Assembly: GCF_004217095.1 (NCBI RefSeq)
Contig: NZ_SHKO01000001.1
Coordinates: 868,001 to 932,000, forward strand
Direction: 5' to 3'
Source of the DNA: Advenella incenata
Lineage (GTDB): Bacteria; Pseudomonadota; Gammaproteobacteria; Burkholderiales; Burkholderiaceae_B
DNA length: 64,000 nt
The notes beneath the pieces were generated by a model. That model was given only the letters and a program-made list of their open reading frames with translations, was not told where the DNA came from and made no database searches. Position 1 is the stretch's first letter, and every line of letters begins with the position of its first letter. Position numbers and translations under genes: made by a program. Positions 52,447-60,855 of this stretch are shown piece after piece.

Positions 52447-55314
52447 ATGGCGACCTCGTTACAGGACCTTATAAGCAACGTCGACCCCTCATGGCAGCCG
52501 CTGGACAAGACCGGATTGGGGACAGGATCTGCATCACAGGGGCAGCTGGAAGATCTGGTGCTGGATTTGCTGCCACAACTGAAGGCACTGCATGCACAGC
52601 AGCGTGCCTATGGCCTGTGGTCTATGCAAACCGTGTTTCTGGATCCGGTAGGTCGCGCCAAGCTGCTGCCGGGTGTCAGCCAGCCTTTTGTCAAACAAGG
52701 GAACCACGTTGTGCCGGGCACGGAGTCCTTTTCCGCCATCGAGTTGCAGACAGACGATGCGGCCTGGCGTATCGGCCCCTGGACTGATGTTTACGGCCTG
52801 GGTGCACTGCTGCGGGCCATGATTTGCGGCCAGACGCCGCAAAGCCCGGTGCGTCGTTTTGTTAAGGATACGCAAGAACCGTTGGCGGCAGCCGCGCCTG
52901 CGGGCTATTCGCGCCAGTTTCTGCGCACGGTGGATCTAAGCACAGTGCTGCAGTCTGCCTTGCGTTTGCAATCGATCGATGAACTATCGGCCATGATGGG
53001 ATTGTCGGCTGCCAGCCCGGGTATGCCGGTGGCGCCTTCGGCACCGGGCGGCATAGCGGTGCCCGGCGCGGTCGCCGGTGGTCTGGCCGCTCAGGGAATC
53101 CTGAGCCCCGCAGCGGGCAGTGGCAGGGGCGAAGACGAGGGTGAGCCAGGCGGGCAACGATCAGTTGCCCAGCAGGAATCGACACACCAGGCAGAGCAGG
53201 CGCGACAGGCGCAAGCGGCCCAGGAGGAGGCGCAGCGTAAAGCCCGGGAGGCCGAAGCAGCAAAGGCTGAACAGGCGCGACAAGCGCAAGCCAGCGAGCA
53301 AGCGGCCAGACAGGAGCAGCTCCGCGCAGAACAAGTAAAAGCAGAACAGGCCAGGGCGGAACAAGCTAGAGCAGAACAGACTAGAGCAGAACAGGTCAGG
53401 GCAGAACAGGTCAGGGCAGAACAGGTCAGGGCAGAGCAAGCCAGGGCAGAACAAGCCAGGGCAAAGCAATCGCAAAGCCAGTCGCGTAGCGACGCTGCTG
53501 CGTCCGCGAGCGCGGGGGCACATGAAACGCAGTCTGACCACGATGAAAGTGAACGCGCCAGACTGGCTGCCATGGGGGCTGCCGGCGTAGCTGGTGCGGC
53601 GGGCGCGGCTCATTTGGCAAGTGCACAGGGTAGTGCCGATCATCAAGCGGCTGCAGCGGCCGGCAATGCGGCAGCCAAAAACGTGAGCACTAGCTCGGGC
53701 GCAGCAACGGATGCAGGCGCTGGCGAACAAAAAGCCACGGCTGGTCATCATGGTGCCCAGACAAATGGTACAGGCAGCAGCGGCGGATCCGGTTCGCCGC
53801 CGGATGCCGCCGATGGTGGCGGTTCTGCTAGCCCGCCACCACCGCGGAAGGAAAAAAAGAATGCGCCGGTGCTGCTGATTGCCGTTGTGCTGGCAGCCAT
53901 CGCAGCAGGCGCCTATTTCGGCTTTGGCGGTCAGCAAGAGGCCGACACCCCTCCTGTGGCAACCTCCAATGAGCCAGTGACGCCGCAGGCGCCGGCTACA
54001 ACCCCATCGGCGACTGCCGACCAGACCGGCAAACCTTCTTCAGGCACGTCGCCGTCGCCTTCCGAGGCTGCGCCAGCAACTGATGCGGCCACCACTGCAA
54101 ATAATGCTGCGCCGACAGATGCCGGTAATACCGAGAGCACGGCTGCACCGGGTGCGACCGGACAGTCTCCGTCGGCATCCGAGCCAACGGGAGAAGCTGC
54201 GGGTCAGGACCAGGCCGTCAGCAATACCGCACCGGTAACCGATTCGGCGCAATCGGCGGCGAGCACATCGCCTGCCACTACTGAGCCGGCTTCCGGTTCA
54301 GGCACTGCGCAGTCGGCAGCAGCAGGCGGCGCTGCACCGTCGGCAACGGGCGCAAGCCCCATGCCCACCGAGCAAAGCAATGCGCTGAGTGCCACTGGTG
54401 AACCCGCTACGCAGACCCCAGACGCTGCCGGTAGCGCTGCTGCCAACGATCAGGCCGCTGCAGAGCAGGCACGTCGTGAACAGGAGGCTCGACGCATCGA
54501 AGAAGCAACCAAGGCGGAAGAAGCGCGTCTGGCTGCGGCAAGCCAACAACCGCCGTCCACGACGACGCCTGCAGCAGGTGCGGCCGCAGACACAGCTGCG
54601 AGCACACCAGCGGCGCCTGATACAGCCACATCCGCAGCGCCTGACGCAGCCACTGCGGCCACCTCGTCGGGGCGCACCAGTACGTTTGCCCAGGATGCCC
54701 CTTTAGCCACGGCTGGTAGCACCAGTTCTGCTGCCGGAGCAGAGACGCCGACAGAAAGCGGCACGCCAGCGACTACCGGATCTGACAACGCAGCCAATAC
54801 CAATGCGACTACGGACAATCAGGCAACAGCCAGTGCTGCTGCCGGTGCTGCCGCCGGTGCAGCGGGTGCGGTTGCTGCGGACCAATCGTCCACAGCGCAA
54901 AACGTGGCGCCAACCTCCGGGGCAAACGAGTCCGTTGAAATGAAAGCGGCGGATGCTGCACGCGAAGAGGAGGCGAATCAGGCCAAAGAGCAGGCGGCGC
55001 TGGAGAAAGCCCGCCAGGAAGATGCGCGCCTGAAAAAAGAGCGCGAACGCCGGCGTGCCGCCGAGACACGTGCCGAGCGCAGCGCAGGCACTACACGCAG
55101 TACGTCAAAAGGGACGGTTTCCTTTGTGATACGGCCGTGGGGCAATGTGTTCATTAATGGACGCTCTCGCGGCGCCAGCCCGCCATTTCGCAGCTTGCGG
55201 CTGGATCCCGGCACTTATAATGTCATGATTACAAACGGGGACTTGCCGCGCTATGTCCGGGTGATTACCGTCAAGGCCGGTGAAAATATCACAGTTGTGC
55301 ATCAATTCCAGTAA
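52447..55314 (+). CDS. T6SS-linked pseudokinase with low-complexity region, TM helix and PEGA domain
   Basis: 955 residues. Residues about 40-140 align with the catalytic half of a Hanks-type Ser/Thr kinase: LHAQQRAYGLWSMQTVFLDP sits where kinases have LH..GxxHGDIKPxNILL, then PGTESFSAIE (activation segment) and GPWTDVYGLGALLRAMICGQTP (helices F-G). The catalytic Asp is Leu, the Lys is Ser, the DFG is gone and no N-lobe precedes it, so it cannot phosphorylate. Residues about 295-340 are nine AEQxR repeats; a long Ala/Thr/Pro/Ser-rich tract follows, with a membrane helix at 473-494. Residues 889-955 are a PEGA-like beta domain (VFINGRSRG, SLRLDPGTYNV), likely periplasmic. It may replace PpkA as a non-catalytic scaffold beside TagF and Fha. 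Confidence 0.7.
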   Translation: MATSLQDLISNVDPSWQPLDKTGLGTGSASQGQLEDLVLDLLPQLKALHAQQRAYGLWSMQTVFLDPVGRAKLLPGVSQPFVKQGNHVVPGTESFSAIELQTDDAAWRIGPWTDVYGLGALLRAMICGQTPQSPVRRFVKDTQEPLAAAAPAGYSRQFLRTVDLSTVLQSALRLQSIDELSAMMGLSAASPGMPVAPSAPGGIAVPGAVAGGLAAQGILSPAAGSGRGEDEGEPGGQRSVAQQESTHQAEQARQAQAAQEEAQRKAREAEAAKAEQARQAQASEQAARQEQLRAEQVKAEQARAEQARAEQTRAEQVRAEQVRAEQVRAEQARAEQARAKQSQSQSRSDAAASASAGAHETQSDHDESERARLAAMGAAGVAGAAGAAHLASAQGSADHQAAAAAGNAAAKNVSTSSGAATDAGAGEQKATAGHHGAQTNGTGSSGGSGSPPDAADGGGSASPPPPRKEKKNAPVLLIAVVLAAIAAGAYFGFGGQQEADTPPVATSNEPVTPQAPATTPSATADQTGKPSSGTSPSPSEAAPATDAATTANNAAPTDAGNTESTAAPGATGQSPSASEPTGEAAGQDQAVSNTAPVTDSAQSAASTSPATTEPASGSGTAQSAAAGGAAPSATGASPMPTEQSNALSATGEPATQTPDAAGSAAANDQAAAEQARREQEARRIEEATKAEEARLAAASQQPPSTTTPAAGAAADTAASTPAAPDTATSAAPDAATAATSSGRTSTFAQDAPLATAGSTSSAAGAETPTESGTPATTGSDNAANTNATTDNQATASAAAGAAAGAAGAVAADQSSTAQNVAPTSGANESVEMKAADAAREEEANQAKEQAALEKARQEDARLKKERERRRAAETRAERSAGTTRSTSKGTVSFVIRPWGNVFINGRSRGASPPFRSLRLDPGTYNVMITNGDLPRYVRVITVKAGENITVVHQFQ
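53326..53460 (+). repeat. nine 15-bp tandem repeats in pseudokinase gene
   Basis: Nine contiguous 15-base units with consensus GCAGAACAGGYCAGG encode AEQ-x-R pentapeptides. The three central units are identical, suggesting recent slippage expansion. Unit changes keep the reading frame, so the helical charged segment can lengthen or shorten. Confidence 0.9.
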
Positions 55315-55355
55315 CATGCGAGGTACGATCAATCACTAATACGGATGTTCACGGA

Positions 55356-56561
55356 ATGAAAAGGGTAGTATTGTGCAGGTTTTTTCTTCCTGGAGCCTGT
55401 GCTGCGTTCTTGCTGCTGCATGCCTATCCGGCCTTGGCGCAAAGCGCCGGCGGCTATAAGCCCGAGTATTCGCTCTCCTTTGTATCTGATGAGCGAATTG
55501 CCATCGGGCGCACCGCCAAGCGCTGGCGCGAGCTGGTGGCAGAAAAAACCGAAGGGCGCGTAAACATTCGCATGTATCCCAACGCTTCGCTGGTCAAAGG
55601 CGAGCAGACCCGTGAAGCGACGGCGGTGCGCCAGGGGGTGGCTGATATGGCTGTCGCTTCGGCCAGCAACTGGTCAAGCCAGTTTCGCGCGCTGTCGATA
55701 TTTTCTCTTCCCTTTTTTGTTCCGGATATCGACGGGACCGCGGCACTGATTCGCGGTGACCTGGGCAACCTGGTGCGTGACAATATGGACAAGGCGGGCA
55801 TTGTGACCCTGGCCTGGGGCACGTCGGGCTATCGGCAGCTAACCAATGCGCTGCGGCCGGTGCAGGCGCCTGCCGACTTGAAGGGCATGCGTATTCGTGT
55901 GATTGGCTTGCCACTGTTCATGGACTTTTTCAAAGCCCTGGGCGCTGCGCCGGTGCAACTGAATCTGACCGGGGTGCCCGATGCGCTGCAGAAAAAGGCC
56001 ATTGATGGCCAGGACAATCCGCTATCGGTGTTTACCGGTTTCAAGTTCAATGAAATGGGTCAGAAATACCTGACGGTGTGGAATTATCCGGCAGAGCCGA
56101 TCTTTATCGCAGTCAATAAGAATGTCTGGAATAACTGGTCGCGTGACGACCAGCAACGCGTGCGCGAAGCAGCCGAGCAGGCCATGAGCGAAACTGCGCC
56201 AATTTTGACGTCTCAGGCAGCAGCCCAGGCAGTGGATGAAACGGTTGGCCAGCTGGAGCAGGCAGGTGTGCAAGTGACAAGGTTGACTGATCCTCAGAAG
56301 GCGGCATTCAAAAGTGCCACGGCCGGGGTGCTGCAGAACTGGTCCGAGAGAATCGGTCAGGACCTGATTACCATCGCCAATGCCGATATCAAACGCGGGC
56401 CGACGTTGCCGCCGGCCAGTGATCCGGCTGCCGTTCCACAGTCCGGCGTGCCGGCGTCACCGAATCCGGAACCTCCGCCCGTTGATGAGGCCGCCCCGGC
56501 GGCCACCGGCGCCCAACCGGATAATGCTGGGCGGAGCACGCCCGCCGGCGCTGGCGGCTAA
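55356..56561 (+). CDS. TRAP-type (DctP-family) periplasmic solute receptor in the T6SS operon
   Basis: 401 residues. A signal peptide ends near YPALAQ. Residues about 35-340 are a DctP-fold receptor: LSFVSDERIAIGRTAKRWRELVAEKTEGRVNIRMYPNASL, the conserved Arg region LKGMRIRVIGLPLFMDFFKALGAAPVQL, and QKKAIDGQDNPLSV. Residues about 345-401 add a Pro/Ala/Thr-rich tail absent from ordinary DctP proteins (335 residues or so). The membrane subunits DctQ and DctM are not adjacent. It starts 42 bp after the pseudokinase gene, so it appears to be part of the T6SS operon. It could bind a ligand that gates secretion; an unrelated orphan receptor is the simpler option. Confidence 0.8.
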   Translation: MKRVVLCRFFLPGACAAFLLLHAYPALAQSAGGYKPEYSLSFVSDERIAIGRTAKRWRELVAEKTEGRVNIRMYPNASLVKGEQTREATAVRQGVADMAVASASNWSSQFRALSIFSLPFFVPDIDGTAALIRGDLGNLVRDNMDKAGIVTLAWGTSGYRQLTNALRPVQAPADLKGMRIRVIGLPLFMDFFKALGAAPVQLNLTGVPDALQKKAIDGQDNPLSVFTGFKFNEMGQKYLTVWNYPAEPIFIAVNKNVWNNWSRDDQQRVREAAEQAMSETAPILTSQAAAQAVDETVGQLEQAGVQVTRLTDPQKAAFKSATAGVLQNWSERIGQDLITIANADIKRGPTLPPASDPAAVPQSGVPASPNPEPPPVDEAAPAATGAQPDNAGRSTPAGAGG

Positions 56562-56629
56562 CACCAAGGCAGAACTTCTCAAAGCACAATGGCGCGTCGG
56601 ACCAAACGGTCGTCCCTCGACCTGGAACG

Positions 56630-56662
56630 GAGCAGCGGGCACGAAGATTTTGCCCGCTGCTC
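56630..56662. terminator. bidirectional terminator between DctP-like gene and putA
   Basis: GAGCAGCGGGCA and TGCCCGCTGCTC form a perfect 12-base-pair stem with a nine-base loop, midway between the two converging stops. No long T run is present, but the stem is very stable. Confidence 0.7.
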
Positions 56663-56679
56663 CGGCTCTGCCGCAACTA

Positions 56680-59600
56680 CTAAGCGATTGTCATCAGGCT
56701 TGCATTGCCGCCGGCCGCCGCGGTATTGGTGCTGATGCTTTGTTCGTGCACCAGGCCGCTGATGGCATAGCGATGCCCCTGCGCGATTTCATCGGTTTGC
56801 AGGCCCTGGGCAATAACAATCGGCCCTTTTTTTGTGGCCAGTTGCAAGTTCAAGCGACGCAGGGTGTCGCCATCGCCTTCGAACAATGCCGCATCCAGGA
56901 CGGCATCGTCTATCCGCTCTTCGGCAATAAATTCAATGCGCTGACGATTGTCGGCATTGGCCACTGCGCCGATCCACTCCCGTACTGAAGGTGCATCCAC
57001 AAACAAGGCCCGGTTGCCGGTTTCAAGAATTTGCTCCAACTGCAGGCGTGCGCCTTCGACTGATGCAGGCCAGGCCAGCACCGTGCCCCGGGGCACCAGG
57101 CGGTAGACATTGGTCTCTCCGGTGGGGCCGGGCAAGAGCGTGCCGGCAGGATTGATGCCCGGCAGATCAATGCCTCTTGGCATATCGTCGTTGCCCTGCG
57201 AGAGCAGGCGATACAGGTACAGGGGACCACCCGCTTTGGGGCCGGTTCCCGACAGACCCTGGCCGCCGAAAGGCTGAACCCCTACCACAGCGCCCACGAT
57301 ATTACGGTTGACATAAATATTACCGGCATGGATACGGTTGCTGACGCGGGCGATGGTCTCATCGATGCGCGAATGGATGCCGAAGGTCAGGCCATAGCCG
57401 GTCGCATTGATTTTGTCGACCAGTGCATCAAGCTCCTGTCGCTTGTAGCGCACAACATGCAGTACAGGGCCGAATACTTCGCGCTCAAGTTCGCTGATGT
57501 CATTGAGCTCGATGATTGCCGGTGAGACAAACGTGCCTTTTTCGGTAGACGCGTCCATTGGCAGTTGTTCCACTGCATGTCCTGACTGGCGCATTTTGAG
57601 TATATGGCGTTCGATAATCTGGCGCGCCTGCGTGTCGATGACCGGGCCGACATCGGTAGACAGCAGATCGGGGCAGCCAACGGATAATTCCTTCATGGCG
57701 CCCTTGATCATGGTCAGTACGTGATCGGCTGCGTCTTCCTGAATACAGAGTACGCGCAGGGCAGAGCAGCGCTGGCCGGCAGAATCAAACGCGGAGTTGA
57801 GCACATCGTAGACCACTTGTTCTGCCAGGGCAGATGAGTCTACGATCAGGGCGTTCTGGCCGCCGGTCTCGGCAATCAGCGGGATCGGATGCCCATGGTT
57901 GTCCAGACGGCCAGCCAGCTTGCCGGCAATAATGCGCGCCACTTCGGTGGAGCCGGTAAACATCACGCCGCGAATATCCGGGTGTGACACCAGCTGGTCA
58001 CCCACGGTTTCGCCTGCGCCTGGCAGCAGCTGTACCGCTTCTTTGGGGATACCGGCTTCATGCAGGATGGCCACGGCCTGCGCGGCAATCAATGGGGTCT
58101 GCTCGGCCGGCTTTGCCAGTACGGTGTTTCCGGCTGCCAGCGCTGCGCTGACCTGTCCGGTAAAGATCGCCAGCGGGAAGTTCCAGGGGCTGATGCACAG
58201 CACCGGTCCCAGTGGACGATGATGGTCTTCATTGAAGTTGTCTTCGATCTGGTCGGCATAATAGCGCAGGAAATCTACGGCTTCGCGCACCTCTGCAATA
58301 GCGTTGGGCAGCGATTTGCCGGCTTCGCGCACTATCAGTCCAAGCAAGGGCTGCATGCGCGACTCGAGCAACTGCGCAGCGCGGCGCAAGGCGCGGGCCC
58401 GGTCTTCGATGGGCGTGGCTTGCCAGATGGGCGCCATTGTGGCGGCTGCGGCCATGGCCTGATCCACATCCTGCGTACTCGCTTCAATCACTTGCCCGAC
58501 CACATCGCGATGATCGGCGGGGTTCAGCAAAGGCTTGCGGTTTGCCGTGTCGGCCTCGCCGCTGTCGGCGTTATACAGCGTGGGTGCGGCCAGCCAGGGC
58601 TGGGTGGCACCATTGAGCAGCGCTGCGGCAAGTGAGCCCAGACGATGCTCGTTACTCAGGTCCAGGCCGCTGGAATTGCGTCTGCTGGGTTTGCCATCGA
58701 TACTGTACAAATCGCGCGGCAGCGCAATTTTCTCGTGCGGCGCGCCCAGCGGTGTAATGGCGCTGGCTACGTCGATCGGATTGGCAACCAGGGTATTGAT
58801 ATCAATGTTATCGTCGCCGATCTGATTGACAAATGACGTATTGGCGCCGTTTTCCAGCAGGCGTCGCACCAGATAGGCCAGCAGCGTTTCGTGTGTGCCG
58901 ACGGGTGCATAAATGCGGCAGGGGCGATTCAGTTTTTTGCTGCCGACTACTTCGGAGTACAGCGCTTCGCCCATACCATGCAGGCACTGGAATTCGTACT
59001 GACCCGGGTAGTAATTATTGCCTGCCAGGTGATAAATGGCAGCCAGCGTTTGCGCGTTGTGCGTGGCAAATTGCGGATACACGGCATCGGGCGCCGACAA
59101 TAGTTTGCGGGCGCACGCCAGATAGGAGACATCGGTGTAGACCTTGCGGGTATACACAGGATAGCCTTCCAGGCCGTCCAGTTGCGCGCGTTTGATTTCG
59201 GTATCCCAATAGGCGCCTTTAACCAGTCGGACCATCAGGCGGTGGCGGGTGCGGCGGCCCAGATCAATAACATAATCAATCACGTGAGGGGCGCGTTTCT
59301 GGTAAGCCTGGATCACAAACCCGATGCCATTCCAGCCTTCGAATTCACGCGTCGCACAGAGCGCTTCCAGCAGATCCAGTGAGAGTTCAAGGCGGTCGGC
59401 CTCTTCGGCATCAATGTTCAGGCCCACATCGTAGGAGCGGGCCAGGCGCGTCAGCGCAATCAGACGCGGCAGCAGTTCGCTCATGACGCGATCGCGCTGG
59501 GAGCGTGAGTAACGGGGGTGCAGGGCGGACAGCTTGATGGAAATGCCCGGCCCTTCATAAATGCCTCGTCCGCCGGAGGCTTTGCCGATGGCATGAATCG

Positions 59601-60504
59601 CCTGTTCGTATGATTCATAGTAACGTTGCGCATCGGCCGCCGTGGTGGCCGCTTCGCCGAGCATATCGTAACTGTAGCGAAAGCCCTCGGCCTCGAATTT
59701 GCGGCTGTTGGCCAGGGCTGAAGAAATGGTCTGGCCCGAGACAAATTGTTCGCCCATCATGCGCATGGCCATGTTCACGCCCTGCCGGATAAGCGGCTCG
59801 CCGCCTTTTGCAATCATGCGCGTGAGGGCTTTGGACAGATTCTGCTCGCTGTTGACGGCCACCAGCCTGCCGGTGAGCATAAGCCCCCAGGTGGCGGCGT
59901 TAACGAACAGGGAGGGAGAGCTGCCCATATGCGACTTCCAGTCGCCGTGGCTGATTTTGTCGCGGATAAGCGCATCGCGCGTGGCGCGGTCCGGGATGCG
60001 CAGCAGCGCTTCGGCCAGACACATGAGTGCGACGCCCTCCTGGCTGGATAAGGCAAATTCCTGAATCAGGCCTTCGACACCGCCGCCGGGGCTTTTTTCT
60101 TTGAGCGACTTGACCAGTTTTAGCGCCAGTTCCCGTGTCTGTTCGGGCTTGACCAGTGCCGCCTGCTCCAGCAGCAAGGGCACGCATTCGGACTCGGGTC
60201 GGCGATAGGCCGAAGTGATGGCGGCGCGCAGCACCGATTGCGGTTGCACGTCCTGGCCGAATTCGTAGAAGGGCGGCTTGCGGTTGTCCTGCAAATAGGT
60301 TACGGCGCCGTCATTGTCTGTGGCGGCAGGGGCCAGATGCCGAAGCTCGTCGGGCGTCAGGCCGCGCTCGATCTGTTCCAGATACGTAATCAGCGCCTGC
60401 TTGTGCAGCCAGTGTGGGGTACAGTTCAATTTGTCTGCGTGATATTGAAGGCGGTTTTTCAGGTCGGTATCGACCTTGATGCCTAGTGTAGTAGTCGTAG
60501 CCAT
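56680..60504 (-). CDS. putA: trifunctional PutA: repressor, proline dehydrogenase, P5C dehydrogenase
   Basis: 1274 residues from the ATG at 60504 (a TTG two codons earlier is possible). Residues 1-45 are a ribbon-helix-helix DNA-binding domain (TTLGIKVDTDLKNRLQ, TPHWLHKQALITYLEQ), as in Escherichia coli PutA. Proline dehydrogenase spans about 170-580 (EEADRLELSLDLLE, RLVKGAYWDTE). The Delta1-pyrroline-5-carboxylate dehydrogenase spans about 650-1130 (ISPWNFPLAIF, ETGGQNALIVD, then SAGQRCSALRVLC with the catalytic Cys), followed by a C-terminal lid. The protein oxidises proline to glutamate at the membrane and, without proline, represses put genes. The putA and putP promoters share GTTAAC boxes that are its probable operators. 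Confidence 0.96.
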   Translation of the reverse strand: MATTTTLGIKVDTDLKNRLQYHADKLNCTPHWLHKQALITYLEQIERGLTPDELRHLAPAATDNDGAVTYLQDNRKPPFYEFGQDVQPQSVLRAAITSAYRRPESECVPLLLEQAALVKPEQTRELALKLVKSLKEKSPGGGVEGLIQEFALSSQEGVALMCLAEALLRIPDRATRDALIRDKISHGDWKSHMGSSPSLFVNAATWGLMLTGRLVAVNSEQNLSKALTRMIAKGGEPLIRQGVNMAMRMMGEQFVSGQTISSALANSRKFEAEGFRYSYDMLGEAATTAADAQRYYESYEQAIHAIGKASGGRGIYEGPGISIKLSALHPRYSRSQRDRVMSELLPRLIALTRLARSYDVGLNIDAEEADRLELSLDLLEALCATREFEGWNGIGFVIQAYQKRAPHVIDYVIDLGRRTRHRLMVRLVKGAYWDTEIKRAQLDGLEGYPVYTRKVYTDVSYLACARKLLSAPDAVYPQFATHNAQTLAAIYHLAGNNYYPGQYEFQCLHGMGEALYSEVVGSKKLNRPCRIYAPVGTHETLLAYLVRRLLENGANTSFVNQIGDDNIDINTLVANPIDVASAITPLGAPHEKIALPRDLYSIDGKPSRRNSSGLDLSNEHRLGSLAAALLNGATQPWLAAPTLYNADSGEADTANRKPLLNPADHRDVVGQVIEASTQDVDQAMAAAATMAPIWQATPIEDRARALRRAAQLLESRMQPLLGLIVREAGKSLPNAIAEVREAVDFLRYYADQIEDNFNEDHHRPLGPVLCISPWNFPLAIFTGQVSAALAAGNTVLAKPAEQTPLIAAQAVAILHEAGIPKEAVQLLPGAGETVGDQLVSHPDIRGVMFTGSTEVARIIAGKLAGRLDNHGHPIPLIAETGGQNALIVDSSALAEQVVYDVLNSAFDSAGQRCSALRVLCIQEDAADHVLTMIKGAMKELSVGCPDLLSTDVGPVIDTQARQIIERHILKMRQSGHAVEQLPMDASTEKGTFVSPAIIELNDISELEREVFGPVLHVVRYKRQELDALVDKINATGYGLTFGIHSRIDETIARVSNRIHAGNIYVNRNIVGAVVGVQPFGGQGLSGTGPKAGGPLYLYRLLSQGNDDMPRGIDLPGINPAGTLLPGPTGETNVYRLVPRGTVLAWPASVEGARLQLEQILETGNRALFVDAPSVREWIGAVANADNRQRIEFIAEERIDDAVLDAALFEGDGDTLRRLNLQLATKKGPIVIAQGLQTDEIAQGHRYAISGLVHEQSISTNTAAAGGNASLMTIA

Positions 60505-60571
60505 ATGCAACTCAAGTCTGGTTCGGGTGATGACGCTGAGCGTACCGAATCTGCGGCTAAATTAATATTAG

Positions 60572-60653
60572 GGTTAACCCTTTTATTTTTGGTTAACCAT
60601 TGGATTTATTGAATTATTTGTTGATATTTTTTTTATTGGGATGCGGGTTAACC
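60572..60653. promoter_or_regulatory. three-box GTTAAC operator upstream of putA
   Basis: GGTTAACC palindromes lie at 60572-60579, 60591-60598 and 60646-60653 (centre spacings 19 and 55), with T-rich DNA between the second and third. The arrangement mirrors that before putP. The remaining bases to 60855 contain nothing I can name. Confidence 0.72.
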
Positions 60654-60855
60654 ACAGGTGTGGCTCTTGCTTAGTGTCGGCCGGTTGTGGCGACAAAATC
60701 GTTGCGAGCGGATGTCCAGGCGGGTCCTGAATCGGGCGTGGGCGCGCTCCAGCGAACCCACATGGCGCAAAGCAAACCACCCGTGCCAGGCACGGGGCTC
60801 GACAGGCCCGGCGGCCGGCCGTCGCGGCTCGATCTTCGGTCTGTCCGGTTGATGT

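Noticed and set aside
53326-53460. CRISPR array
   Set aside because: Units are 15 bp, contiguous, without spacers and in frame inside a gene.
53161-53937. 258-residue minus-strand open frame rich in Leu, Cys and Phe
   Set aside because: It is the reverse complement of the 15-bp repeat tract in the pseudokinase gene; the FCPGL-like repeats only mirror AEQxR.
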